A stretch of DNA of 64,000 bases from Huintestinicola sp050874005. GTDB lineage: Bacteria; Bacillota; Clostridia; Oscillospirales; Ruminococcaceae. The translations under genes were made by a program, and so were the position numbers. This document shows, one piece after another, positions 52,540 to 61,427 of the stretch. Within the stretch, counting starts at the first letter, position 1; each line of letters begins with the position of its first letter. The stretch covers positions 62,001 through 126,000 of the forward strand of contig NZ_JBNMJV010000001.1 in the NCBI RefSeq assembly GCF_050874005.1. The letters are read 5' to 3'. The notes under the pieces were generated by a model. That model ran no database searches and had not been told where the DNA came from. It saw nothing but the letters and a program-made list of their open reading frames with translations.

Positions 52540-54015
52540 GTGAAAAAAATATCAATGCTCATAAACGCCCGTGACAGGATATCCCATATAAATCCCGAGC
52601 TTTACGGCCATTTCTCCGAACATCTCGGCAGATGTATCTATAACGGCATTTACGTAGGAGAAAACTCGACCATACCCAACACCGACGGCATAAGAAACGA
52701 TATCATCGAAGCATTCAGAAACATAAAGCTGCCCGTCCTCCGCTGGCCGGGGGGCTGCTTTGCGGACGAATACCATTGGAAAGACGGAATAGGCGAAAAA
52801 TCAAAGCGCAAGAAGATGATAAACACCAACTGGGGCGGCGTGTCCGAGGACAATTCCTTCGGCACCCACGAATTTATGCGGCTCTGCGAGCTTGTGGGCT
52901 GTGAGCCGTACATAGCGGGAAATCTGGGCAGCGGCACCATAACCGAGCTTTCGGAGTGGGTGGAATATATGACTCTCGAAGGCGGCTCTCCAATGTCCGA
53001 GCTCAGAAAGCAAAACGGCAGAGAAAAGCCCTGGAAACTGAAATACTTAGGCATAGGCAATGAAAACTGGGGCTGCGGCGGAAATATGCGCCCCGAATAC
53101 TACGCCGACGAATACCGCCGCTATCAGAGCTTCTGCAAAAACTACTCGGGAAACGAACTTTTCAAAATAGCCTGCGGACCCAATTCCGATGACTACAACT
53201 GGACAGAGACCATAATGAAAAGCCTGAATAAATATCAGACAAGGGGCATATCTCTCCACTACTACACCATACCCACAGGTGATTGGAACAAAAAAGGCAG
53301 CGCCCGTGAATTTGACAATGACCTCTATTACAGCACTATCTCAAAGACCCTCTATATGGACGAGCTTATCACCCGCCACACCGAAATAATGAACCGCTAT
53401 GACCCCAATAACGATATCGGACTTATCGTAGACGAGTGGGGCTGCTGGTATGACGTGGAGGAGGGCACAAACCCGGGCTTCCTCTATCAGCAGAACACAA
53501 TGCGTGACGCAATTGTAGCAGCCTGCAATTTAAACATCTTCAACAGACACAGCAAGCGTGTCATAATGGCAAACCTTGCCCAGGCGGTAAACGTGCTCCA
53601 GTCCCTTATCCTCACCGAGGGCGAAAAAATGGTCAAAACTCCCACCTATCACGTGTTCGGCCTTTTCAAGGAGCATCAGAACGGTGAGCTTGTCTACTGC
53701 TTCAGCGAAGCCGCAGAAACAGGGGATAAGGACAAGATACCACTCCTCTCAAGCTCCGCATCGGTCAAGGACGGAGTAATGACCCTTACCCTTGCAAACT
53801 GCTCCCTCGAGGACAGCGCCCATATCTCCTGCGATATCAGAGGCTTTGAATGTACCGAAGCCTCAGCCCGTATCCTCACCGCCGAGGTGCATACCTGCAA
53901 CGATTTTGACGCCCCCGAGCGTGTCACCCCTGCTGCATATCCAGTAAAGCTTGAAAACAGCGTCCTCACCGCCGAGCTTCCCCCCTGCTCCGTAGTAAGC
54001 GTGACCATAAAATGA
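52540..54015 (+). CDS. abfA: GH51 alpha-L-arabinofuranosidase
   Basis: Removes alpha-L-arabinofuranose from arabinan and arabinoxylan pieces. 491 residues, no signal peptide, so it acts inside the cell on imported oligosaccharides. The acid/base is E175 in GIGNENWGCGG and the nucleophile E299 in IVDEWGCWY; RWPGGCFADEYHW is another GH51 block. The start is GTG at 52540 with GGAAAGGA before it. It follows the methyltransferase by 23 bases and overlaps the next gene by four. Confidence 0.95.
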   Translation: MKKISMLINARDRISHINPELYGHFSEHLGRCIYNGIYVGENSTIPNTDGIRNDIIEAFRNIKLPVLRWPGGCFADEYHWKDGIGEKSKRKKMINTNWGGVSEDNSFGTHEFMRLCELVGCEPYIAGNLGSGTITELSEWVEYMTLEGGSPMSELRKQNGREKPWKLKYLGIGNENWGCGGNMRPEYYADEYRRYQSFCKNYSGNELFKIACGPNSDDYNWTETIMKSLNKYQTRGISLHYYTIPTGDWNKKGSAREFDNDLYYSTISKTLYMDELITRHTEIMNRYDPNNDIGLIVDEWGCWYDVEEGTNPGFLYQQNTMRDAIVAACNLNIFNRHSKRVIMANLAQAVNVLQSLILTEGEKMVKTPTYHVFGLFKEHQNGELVYCFSEAAETGDKDKIPLLSSSASVKDGVMTLTLANCSLEDSAHISCDIRGFECTEASARILTAEVHTCNDFDAPERVTPAAYPVKLENSVLTAELPPCSVVSVTIK

Positions 54016-54266
54016 GCCGCCCTTTCTGTAAAAAGTGTTTTTTTGCGGAACTTGACCCCAATGGGATATATAAGGAAATAACCGAGCTTATAGCCGCCCT
54101 CCCCGATGAAAAGCGCACCGATGAAGCTGAATACCGCCGCCGTCTTAAAATCTGCGGCGGGTGTGACTATTTAGGCGAAGGCACCTGCGGCAAATGCGGC
54201 TGCTTTGCGGAACTGAGAGCCGCCAAAAAGGATATGCACTGCCCCTGCGAAGAACACTATTGGTAA
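54012..54266 (+). CDS. DUF6171 Cys-rich protein
   Basis: An 84-residue protein with ten Cys in pairs (CKKC, CGGCDYL, CGKCGCF, CPCEEHYW), enough to bind one or two zinc ions. It matches the DUF6171 family in length and order. The ATG overlaps the abfA stop (ATGA), so it is the last gene of the operon. Function unknown. Confidence 0.8.
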   Translation: MSRPFCKKCFFAELDPNGIYKEITELIAALPDEKRTDEAEYRRRLKICGGCDYLGEGTCGKCGCFAELRAAKKDMHCPCEEHYW

Positions 54267-54268
54267 AA

Positions 54269-54298
54269 AAACAGCGTCCGCCTAAAAAGCGAATGCTG
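54269..54298 (-). terminator. Left terminator copy
   Basis: CAGCGTCCGC and GCGAATGCTG pair with one mismatch around CTAAAAA. The minus strand has T7 after the stem. It is nearly the same sequence as the hairpin at 54668-54706, with the structured element between. Confidence 0.7.
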
Positions 54299-54671
54299 CA
54301 GTTTGTCGATAAAGTGATTAGATGAAAAAATTTGCATAAATAAGGTCATAGTAAAAGTTTCGTCCACCTTTTCAAAGGTGGCAGGTTTCCAAAGGGCGGC
54401 GCCCTTTGGTCGCCCTTCCGCAATGATAAACAAAGTTTATCTGCGAAATCCCCTTTTATCCTTCAAGAACGGAGCAAGGGGTGAGAAATGCGACAGCATT
54501 TCGAGGGGAAGGCATATTGTGAAGCAAGCTTCACACGACCGCCTCCCCTTCTTACAAGTTTTAGGTAACTTACCCTCAAAAACGTTCCGGTGGAACGTTT
54601 TTGACAAAGAAAATCCCTTATAAGTTTGTGCAGATTATACAATTGTCATTTCTTTTTCGACAGACTGCAGC
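54295..54671. mobile_element. MITE-like element with terminal inverted repeats and hairpins
   Basis: Ends are GCTGCAGTTTGTCGATAAAG (54295-54314) and, inverted, CTTTTTCGACAGACTGCAGC (54652-54671); 18 of 20 match. Inside are at least eight hairpins: CCACCTTT/AAAGGTGG, CCAAAGGGC/GCCCTTTGG, GATAAAC/GTTTATC, CCCCTT/AAGGGG, GAAATGC/GCATTTC, GTGAAGC/GCTTCAC within an outer AGGGGAAGGC/GCCTCCCCT stem, and AAAAACGTTCC/GGAACGTTTTT. No gene fits. It lies between two near-copies of one terminator hairpin, as if it had inserted there. No transposase is present. Confidence 0.7.
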
Positions 54672-54706
54672 GTCCGCATAAAACTAAAAAGCGAACGCTG
54701 TTTTTA
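54668..54706 (+). terminator. Right terminator copy
   Basis: CAGCGTCCGC and GCGAACGCTG pair (one mismatch) followed by TTTTTA on the plus strand. It overlaps the right end of the element. Confidence 0.75.
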
Positions 54707-54711
54707 TGCAC

Positions 54712-56322
54712 TCAGTCCACAACAAGCGTAGCCGAAGCATAAGCTTTGTAAGGTCTGCCGTTCTCGTCGAATTCGGCAGTATATCTGACGTGAAAAGGTA
54801 TCCTGTCCTTAGTAAGGGGAATTATCGCCTCAAGGTGGTCCGCACCCTCCGCAAGCTGACGGTGCCAGTCACGGTACATATCCGCATAGTCCGCAGGGAA
54901 CAGTCCCGACTCTATAACAGGCTCGGGATAATTTTTCACCACATCGGGCATACCCAGATCTCTTTTGCATCTTGAGCAGGGAAACATTTCCTTAGTGTCG
55001 ATAACATATTCCCAGCAGTAAATGTTGGCGTGTTCGCCGGCTGTGCGGAATTTCTTCTCGTTTTCGTACAGCGCCATATACATTTTCTTTTCGGCGGTAA
55101 TATTCTGTATCATAACATAGAAAAGGAACCGTGATTTAGTCCTGCCTAGCACACGCATAGTGCTTTTAATGTAAAGAGTGTCCTCACCGCAGCAGGGGGA
55201 GTGAACAATGCGCCGTGTCTTGCATACCTCCTCGTCGTCCGACTCTATGGCACGCTTTGCGGTATCAATGTAAATATCCCTGTTTTCATTGTCAAGCTGA
55301 ACGTTTTCCATACCGAGGATAATATCTTTCTGAGACATATTCATACCAAGCTCTTTGAGATATTTCTCATTGACCCTCAGCATTTCGATATCGCCGTTTT
55401 CATATGAAAAAACAGCGGCGCCGCCAACGAAGTTGTTGAATATCAGGGTCTCCAGAGTCTCGGGGTCCCAGAATTTTTCTGTGTCGAGCCTGTCGATGAA
55501 CCGCATAGCAGGGAGTGCCGTATCCGTTTTGCCCGAAGTGAGCATAGCGGTAAAATTTTCTTCGGGAACGGGCTTTGAATAAAGGTAGCCTTGAATGTAT
55601 TCACAGCCGATGCTTTTCAGATAATCCGCCTGTTCCAAAGTCTCAACGCCCTCGGCAATAACGGGAGTTTTCAGCCAGTTTGCCATTCTTATAACGGAGC
55701 TTATGATAATTCCGCCTCTGCCGCCGATACCGCCTCTTAAAAATATCATATCGAGTTTTATAACGTCCACCTCAATGTCTTTAAGAACATTGAGAGAGGA
55801 ATATCCGCTGCCGAAATCGTCCATTTCGACCACATAGCCCAGGGAGTGAAATTTGTTAACTATCCTTGCCGGCAGATCATTTTCACCCACAGCGGCGCTT
55901 TCGGTAATTTCCACACGGAGATATTTTACGGGAACGCCGTATTTCTTTCTGATATCCTCCATTCTGTCAATAAAATCACCGAAGAACAGATCGTGACGGG
56001 AAACGTTGAAGGATATGGGTACCAAAGTAATGTTATTTTCAATGCATCTGCTTATATATCTGCACAGCTCCTCAAAAACGTACAGGTCGAGCCTTGTAAT
56101 AAGTCCGTTTGACTCAAACAAAGGGATAAAATCGGCAGGGGACTGCATACCGTACTCGGGGTGTATCCACCTGACAAGAGCCTCTGCGCCAACTATCCTT
56201 TTGCTGGAATGGTTCACCTGTGGCTGAAAGAAAATGCAGAAATGCTTTTCCTCAAACGCCCTTTCCGCACAGTTCAAAAGCTCGGATTTGCTCATAATAT
56301 ATCTGTTATTGCTGTCTGACAT
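54712..56322 (-). CDS. EAL-PAS c-di-GMP phosphodiesterase
   Basis: A 536-residue soluble protein. The EAL domain is at the N-terminus (residues 15-260): AEALVRWIHPE, RVEITESAAV, MDDFGSGYSSL, VIKLDM, IAEGVET. All metal and catalytic residues are present, so it should cleave c-di-GMP. Two PAS-like regions follow (GGAAVFSYENGDIEMLRVN; AEHANIYCWEYVID). This order, EAL before PAS, is less common. It starts 30 bases after the GGDEF gene, so both enzymes are made together. Confidence 0.9.
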   Translation of the reverse strand: MSDSNNRYIMSKSELLNCAERAFEEKHFCIFFQPQVNHSSKRIVGAEALVRWIHPEYGMQSPADFIPLFESNGLITRLDLYVFEELCRYISRCIENNITLVPISFNVSRHDLFFGDFIDRMEDIRKKYGVPVKYLRVEITESAAVGENDLPARIVNKFHSLGYVVEMDDFGSGYSSLNVLKDIEVDVIKLDMIFLRGGIGGRGGIIISSVIRMANWLKTPVIAEGVETLEQADYLKSIGCEYIQGYLYSKPVPEENFTAMLTSGKTDTALPAMRFIDRLDTEKFWDPETLETLIFNNFVGGAAVFSYENGDIEMLRVNEKYLKELGMNMSQKDIILGMENVQLDNENRDIYIDTAKRAIESDDEEVCKTRRIVHSPCCGEDTLYIKSTMRVLGRTKSRFLFYVMIQNITAEKKMYMALYENEKKFRTAGEHANIYCWEYVIDTKEMFPCSRCKRDLGMPDVVKNYPEPVIESGLFPADYADMYRDWHRQLAEGADHLEAIIPLTKDRIPFHVRYTAEFDENGRPYKAYASATLVVD

Positions 56323-56352
56323 ATTAAAACAGTCCTTTACTTAAAAGTTATC

Positions 56353-58227
56353 TCAGCTTCTGCCTTTAAGCTTTTTCTTTGCCTTGTCCATATACATAAG
56401 CTTGTCGGACTTTTTGAGTATCTCCTTGAAATCGCCTGTTTCTTCGGGTCTTGCCTTGTAAATTCCCACGCTGGCGGAAACCTTGTAGGGCTTGCCCGAT
56501 GAAGCGGTGTAGCTTTCAAGATACCTGTCGATATCCCCCTTGATATCCCCCGAATATTCGCCGTTTATCACAGCGATCATCTCGTCGCCGCCAAATCTTG
56601 CGCAGACAGCCTCATCGGGACAGCAGGCTTTGAGAGCCAGAGCCACCGCACGTATAGCCACATCACCTTCGCCGTGACCGTAGGTGTCGTTGATGTACTT
56701 GAGGTCGTCGAGATCGGCAAGTATCACCGTCAGACCGTCCGTACACTCTTCAATGATCTTATCATATTCCTTTATAAATCCGTTTCGGTTGTAAAGTCCT
56801 GTCAATGCGTCCGATTTGTACATTTCTTCAATACGTGTGTTAAGGTAATGCTGATATCGCATATTGCGGTAGCTGCCGATGGCAGAGTTCAGAGCGTTTA
56901 TGGTCTGAGGCATTTTGCAGTAGTTTGAAAGATCGAAATCATTAAAGTGGAAGCATACATATCCCAGAGGATTTTCCAGGAAGTTGATAGCGAAAAATAT
57001 CAGAGGGACCTTTTTTTCTATGACCCATTTGATCTTCGGGAAGATCTCGGAAGAGCTGAAATACTGAGGCTTATAATAAGGCTCATAGTCGGTGTCGAAG
57101 AGCAGGAACAGCTTTTCCTCTGAGAAATTCTTTACGCATACCGAACGGGGGTCTGCGGATTCGTCGATGCATTCGGGCTTTAAAACGCAGACCGTATTGT
57201 AAAAATACTGACCACGGTTGAATTTCTGAGCCAGCTCCTCAACGGTTTCGCATATCTGCGCTCTTGTGGCAATGGTATTGAAGGCATAGCTCTCCTCCTG
57301 AAAGAGGAAGAATCGGTTGTTCACGTCGTTCAGATACAGAGACGTGTTTATAGTCTCGGCGCAGCGGCAGCCGCAGGACTCGGAAATAATTACTCTTGGT
57401 GTTATCAGTTCCCGGACAGGACCCTTATATCCTTCAAAGATCCTGTCGAGAACCTTAGCGGTCTCTCTTGCCATATCCTCGTAGCTGCACAGGCAGGAGG
57501 TTATCTTGGGAACGGAAAATTTAATGGACTCAATACCGTCAAAGCCCGTAACTATAATATCGTCCGGAACTCGTATGTTATGTTCGGCAAGAACTCCGCA
57601 TACGCTTATCGCCATAGTGTCGTTGGCACAGATAAATGCCTTGGGGAGCCTGTTTTCGGCAATTAGCTTTTTGACTGCGTTTTCGGTGGGCACCGACCAG
57701 AAATCGCCGTAGCTCAGCATATCCTCGGAAAATGTTATGCCCTTCTTTTCAAGCTCACGCTTAAAGACTTCTATGCGCTTTTCCGAGAAATCGTTTCCTT
57801 TCTGCCCTGCTATCATATGCAGATCGGTCACGCCGTGGTATTCCATAACGTGGCGTATAACAAGAGCAAAGCCTTCTTCAAAATCAAATTCCAGACTGCG
57901 GTAATTTGGTTCGATTCCCCCTGCGAAGATAACGGATATATCACGTTCTCCGCAGTTTTTGCGTATAGCGTCGATAGTATCTCTGCTCTTTATCTTTTCG
58001 TCCATAATAATAACAGCGTCGGTCACATCGTAGTTTATAAGACTGAAAACCGAAGCCTCGCCTCTGTCCTCGGGAGTGTTCCAGTAAAGGTCGGTGCAGG
58101 TGGCATATACGAAAAGCCGCCAGTCTCTTTCTTCAAAGAATTTGCTGAGATTCATAATATAGTCGTGGCTCACATCGTCGTTTATCTGTGACAAGCACAG
58201 AGCGATAACCTTTTTGCCGAACATCAT
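56353..58227 (-). CDS. LacI-type sensor domain fused to GGDEF cyclase
   Basis: A 624-residue protein. Residues 1-290 look like a LacI/PBP1 sugar-sensor domain (VIALCLSQINDDVSHDYIMN; ICANDTMAISVCGVLAEHNI; VPDDIIVTGFDG) without a DNA-binding part and without a signal peptide, so it senses a cytoplasmic ligand. A middle region of unknown fold follows. The C-terminal GGDEF domain has ALTGLYNRNGF and RFGGDEMIAV (last residue M), likely an active diguanylate cyclase. No I-site RxxD is seen. Start: ATG 58227 (11 bases after GGAGG) or TTG 58233. Confidence 0.88.
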   Translation of the reverse strand: MMFGKKVIALCLSQINDDVSHDYIMNLSKFFEERDWRLFVYATCTDLYWNTPEDRGEASVFSLINYDVTDAVIIMDEKIKSRDTIDAIRKNCGERDISVIFAGGIEPNYRSLEFDFEEGFALVIRHVMEYHGVTDLHMIAGQKGNDFSEKRIEVFKRELEKKGITFSEDMLSYGDFWSVPTENAVKKLIAENRLPKAFICANDTMAISVCGVLAEHNIRVPDDIIVTGFDGIESIKFSVPKITSCLCSYEDMARETAKVLDRIFEGYKGPVRELITPRVIISESCGCRCAETINTSLYLNDVNNRFFLFQEESYAFNTIATRAQICETVEELAQKFNRGQYFYNTVCVLKPECIDESADPRSVCVKNFSEEKLFLLFDTDYEPYYKPQYFSSSEIFPKIKWVIEKKVPLIFFAINFLENPLGYVCFHFNDFDLSNYCKMPQTINALNSAIGSYRNMRYQHYLNTRIEEMYKSDALTGLYNRNGFIKEYDKIIEECTDGLTVILADLDDLKYINDTYGHGEGDVAIRAVALALKACCPDEAVCARFGGDEMIAVINGEYSGDIKGDIDRYLESYTASSGKPYKVSASVGIYKARPEETGDFKEILKKSDKLMYMDKAKKKLKGRS

Positions 58228-58324
58228 TGCCAAAAACGCCTCCTTTCCCCTTAAAATATATTGCCCGAAGCATTAAACAAAAGCTCAGCGCCGATTATGA
58301 AAACGTTTATATATAATTACACAT

Positions 58325-58353
58325 ATTATACCATAAGGGTATGGAAAATTCAA
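58325..58353 (-). promoter_or_regulatory. Promoter of the GGDEF-EAL operon
   Basis: Minus strand TTGAAT (58353-58348), 17-base spacer, TATAAT (58330-58325). The palindrome CCATA-AGGG-TATGG (58331-58344) fills the spacer and may be an operator. Confidence 0.65.
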
Positions 58354-58582
58354 CAGAAAATATAAAAATTCACCGTATTTTATAAAAAAATGCTCAGGAT
58401 TTGTGAAATATGCAGATTTGCAAAAAAGATATGTTTTACGAAATTCCCCTTTGTAATGTAAATGATTTCATCGGTTTGGGGAAGCGGCACAAAAATTTTC
58501 GTTATTTTGCCTATTTATTGCCGTGCAAAGCCTTCAATATGTATAAAAATGCTTGTCAGGCAATATATTTTAAAAAAATCTA

Positions 58583-58611
58583 TTGCAATTATTATTAAAA
58601 ATTGTTATAAT
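58583..58611 (+). promoter_or_regulatory. Promoter of the hydrogenase-like gene
   Basis: TTGCAA, 17-base spacer, TATAAT (58606-58611). The rest of the 58228-58661 gap is AT-rich and shows no gene. Confidence 0.7.
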
Positions 58612-58661
58612 TATATCAGAAAATTTTGCGCCCGAGCGCATTCGTTAGGAGTGTATATCTG

Positions 58662-60365
58662 ATGACAGAGCTTATTAGTGTCAATGAGGAAAGGTGTATA
58701 GGCTGCAATGCTTGTATCAGAGCCTGTCCCTCTCCCGAGGCAAACACGGTAAAGACGCTGGAAAACGGTAAGACCGTTACCGTGATAAACAATGAAAAGT
58801 GCATTGCCTGCGGCGAATGCGTAAAGGTCTGCAAGGCTAAGGCAAGAGATTACGACGATGATACCGACAAATTCTTCAAGGACCTCAAGGAGAGGAAGAT
58901 CATCGTTATCGCTCACCCCTCTATCAAAACGGCCTTCCCCGGTACCTGGCAGGCTGTGCTCAAGTGGTTCAAGCAGAACGGCGCAGACGGTGTTTACGAC
59001 GGCTCCTACGGTGCGGATATATGTACCTGGGGCTATGTGAGAGCCATCGAGCAGGGCAACGCAAAGAACGTTATTTCCCAGCACTGTCCCGCTGTTGTAA
59101 GGTATATGGAGCTTTATCACCCCGATGAGACGAGAGATCTTTCTCCCGTTCACAGCCCCGTTTCCTGCGAGGCTATCTACATAAGGGACTTTATCAAGAA
59201 AAACTACGCTGTTGCCGTGCTGACTCCCTGTCCTGCTATGAAGCTGGAGTTCGAGTCCACGGGTCACGCTGAGTACAACATCACCTTCAAGCGCCTCAAG
59301 GAGTATTTCCGCCGCAAGAAGATAGACTTCAACAAGGCTCTCGAGGGCGATCAGCACTATGATTTCGACGACCAGGTACAGGGCTGTATGGGCGGTATTT
59401 TCCCCACTCCCGGAGGACTCAGATATAACCTGTCCATCAATATCCCCGATATCATTGCCGTAAACTCGGACGGCCCCGGGGTATACAAGGAGCTTGACGA
59501 ATACTGCGAGCTGCCTGCTCACCGTCACCCTCAGGTGTTCGAGGCGCTGTCCTGCAGCGGAGGCTGCGGCTGTGGCTGCGGTATAGGCAACGAGGGCGAT
59601 CAGACAGCCCTTGAGATAAAGGCTATTATGCGTGAGGTGGAGATCGACGCACGTAACCGCCGTAAGACTGCTCTCAACGGCGTTGACAAGGCGTTCAAGA
59701 TATTCGATGACCGTATCAACCCCAGAAGCCTTATGAGAAACTACGAGTCAAGCGGAAAAGCGGTTCCCGAGCCTTCGGAAAAGGACCTTGAGGAGGCTTA
59801 CGCTAAGCTTGGCAAAACAAGCGAGTACGACCGTAAGATAGACTGCGGTGCCTGCGGCTACAGCAGCTGTGCGGAGATGGCTAAGGCTGTTTACTCGGGC
59901 AGAAATATCCCCGCAAACTGTATCAGATGCGCTAAGGCTTCCTCGGGAGGCGCTGTTCCTGTGAGCCGCCCTGCGGACAACGGCAAGGCTGCCGAGATAG
60001 CCGAAAAGGTGAGCGGTTTCGCCAACAACCTGCTCGCCGATATCGAGAACATCTATGCCAGCCTTTACAGCATTGACTCGTCTAATCAGAAGTCCGCTTC
60101 TATGTCGGGTATTGTTGTTAATATACTGGAAAAGGTGGTAGGCTTCTGCTCTTCGGTGGAGAGCATTGATTCGGACAATCTGCCTATGCTCGTTTCTACT
60201 CTCGAAAAGCTCCAGTCGGCTGTTTCCTCGCTTAACGACAATATTACCGAGTCGGCTAACGGCTCTTCTACTATAAGAGAGGCTATGCAGGCGGTGGCTG
60301 ATGCTACGACTCAGCTTAATGTTATGGCTCAGGATATGGTATCCTCTGTTTCCGATAAGTATTGA
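58662..60365 (+). CDS. FeFe-hydrogenase-like sensor with coiled-coil C-terminus
   Basis: A 567-residue protein. Two 4Fe-4S motifs lie at C12-C22 (CIGCNACIRACP) and C47-C57. Residues 75-330 match the H-cluster domain, but motif L1 reads SQHCPAVV in place of TSCCPxW, L2 TPCPAMKLEFE, and L3 EALSCSGGCGCGCG. The four cluster Cys remain while the proton-relay Cys is His. A further Fe-S domain (DCGACGYSSCAEM, CIRC) and a helical, receptor-like end (VSSLNDNITESANG) follow. This is like the sensory (group C/D) hydrogenase relatives, not a bulk hydrogen producer. Start set by TAGGAG. Confidence 0.88.
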   Translation: MTELISVNEERCIGCNACIRACPSPEANTVKTLENGKTVTVINNEKCIACGECVKVCKAKARDYDDDTDKFFKDLKERKIIVIAHPSIKTAFPGTWQAVLKWFKQNGADGVYDGSYGADICTWGYVRAIEQGNAKNVISQHCPAVVRYMELYHPDETRDLSPVHSPVSCEAIYIRDFIKKNYAVAVLTPCPAMKLEFESTGHAEYNITFKRLKEYFRRKKIDFNKALEGDQHYDFDDQVQGCMGGIFPTPGGLRYNLSINIPDIIAVNSDGPGVYKELDEYCELPAHRHPQVFEALSCSGGCGCGCGIGNEGDQTALEIKAIMREVEIDARNRRKTALNGVDKAFKIFDDRINPRSLMRNYESSGKAVPEPSEKDLEEAYAKLGKTSEYDRKIDCGACGYSSCAEMAKAVYSGRNIPANCIRCAKASSGGAVPVSRPADNGKAAEIAEKVSGFANNLLADIENIYASLYSIDSSNQKSASMSGIVVNILEKVVGFCSSVESIDSDNLPMLVSTLEKLQSAVSSLNDNITESANGSSTIREAMQAVADATTQLNVMAQDMVSSVSDKY

Positions 60366-60484
60366 TTTTTGCGCTTTAGTCTGACGGAAAATATGGCGGA
60401 TTTACAGCAATTGTAAATTTCTCTTTGAAATCGGGCTATTGTAAACCCCGAATGTGAACTTTATGGGCTTTTTCGGCTCTTATA

Positions 60485-60535
60485 TTCCCCGAAATGCAGG
60501 ATCTGAAATTATGAACTGCATTTCGGGGAATTTTT
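60485..60535 (+). terminator. Terminator
   Basis: TTCCCCGAAATGCAG and CTGCATTTCGGGGAA pair perfectly (15) around a 16-base loop, followed by T5. It ends the hydrogenase-like transcript, 120 bases after the stop codon. Confidence 0.92.
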
Positions 60536-60716
60536 GTTAAGATAATTATATTACGAAATTGTTAAAACGGGGACTTTTTTGCATTTTTCTGTTTGAGAGT
60601 ATTTGGCTCGTCATTTTGGCGGGTGACGACCCGCGGCGAGACGTTCTGTAATTTATTTTGGCGGCAGAATGTCGGCTCGGTAACGTTACAAATATGTGTA
60701 ATGGTTTCACAAAAAT

Positions 60717-60789
60717 TTGTAGGGGACGGGTCTCCCGTCCCGTTTTCACAAATGCGGGTAATGCGGGACGGGGAACCCGTCCCCTACAA
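60717..60789. repeat. 73-base inverted repeat
   Basis: Arms TTGTAGGGGACGGG-TCTCCCGTCCCG (60717-60742) and the inverse at 60764-60789 match at 24 of 26 bases; each arm is itself a short hairpin. It looks like a small palindromic or MITE-like repeat common in Clostridia. The 60366-60893 gap holds this, the terminator, a GCGGGT/ACCCGC hairpin near 60623-60638, and no gene. Confidence 0.8.
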
Positions 60790-60893
60790 TAGATTGTGTG
60801 TGCGTGGGAAATGGGCGAAAATCGGGGGTTTTAAGGATATGGAAATTTGTGGAAGAAAATATTGCACAAACGTTTACTGCGTTAATTTGCGGT

Positions 60894-61136
60894 TCATATA
60901 AGCCCGTGGCGGCGTGACAGGAGCATATTCTTTCCTGTATGGGGGTGTATCATAAGAGTGAGAATGCCCTTTATCCTGCCCCATTCCTTGCCGCTCACAT
61001 AAGCGACATCGCTCTTTCCGTCAGCAATTTCAAGCCACTTAAAAGCCTGCTTTTTTATGTATCTGCCGACTTTATCATTTTTTTCATCGGTGCAGGCTAA
61101 AGCGTATTTATACGCCGCAGTATCTGCAATTCTCAC
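60894..61136 (-). CDS. Truncated phage terminase large subunit-like protein
   Basis: An 80-residue protein resembling the N-terminus of a phage large terminase: YKYALACTDEKNDKVGRYIK, then AFKWLEIADGKSDVAYVSGK and WGRIKGILTLMIHPHTGKN. Real terminases run for 500 or more residues, with Walker motifs that are missing here; the end LLSRRHGLI looks out of frame. It is most likely a prophage leftover. A weak ribosome site (GGAGGTGA) precedes it. Confidence 0.55.
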   Translation of the reverse strand: MRIADTAAYKYALACTDEKNDKVGRYIKKQAFKWLEIADGKSDVAYVSGKEWGRIKGILTLMIHPHTGKNMLLSRRHGLI

Positions 61137-61200
61137 CCTCTCACCTCCGTTCGGGCATAAAAATACCGCCTTGATTACTCAAAGCGGTTAAATTTTTTTA

Positions 61201-61422
61201 TCAATATCCGAAATATAAGAAATCTTCGTATTCTGATATTTCATCAGCAGTTGCATCAGGATTTGCTTTCAAAAATGATATCATTTTATTCTGCCCTGAT
61301 TTGTCATTTGCAAAAGTAAGCATAACTCCAAGGATAAAATCGGGATAGGTATCAGAAACATTTTCAAGCAGCGTTCTCAGTTCCGGATTTGAAGAAAGAG
61401 CACGTTCTGTTTTCAAACTCAT
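61201..61422 (-). CDS. Small protein, phage-remnant region
   Basis: A 73-residue protein with no family I recognise: acidic, helical (LSSNPELRTLLENVSDTYPD; FLKANPDATADEISEYEDFL). ATG 61422 has AAGGGTG before it. It starts five bases after the stop of the upstream gene, so both are one transcript. Base use is AT-rich, unlike core genes. Confidence 0.55.
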   Translation of the reverse strand: MSLKTERALSSNPELRTLLENVSDTYPDFILGVMLTFANDKSGQNKMISFLKANPDATADEISEYEDFLYFGY

Positions 61423-61427
61423 ATTTA

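Noticed and set aside
54378..54623. 81-residue open frame inside the hairpin-rich element
   Set aside because: It is made of palindrome arms, has no ribosome site and no family.
60593..60901. 102-residue open frame
   Set aside because: It reads through the palindromic repeat (both arms give VGDGSPV and RDGEPVPY text), with no start signal.
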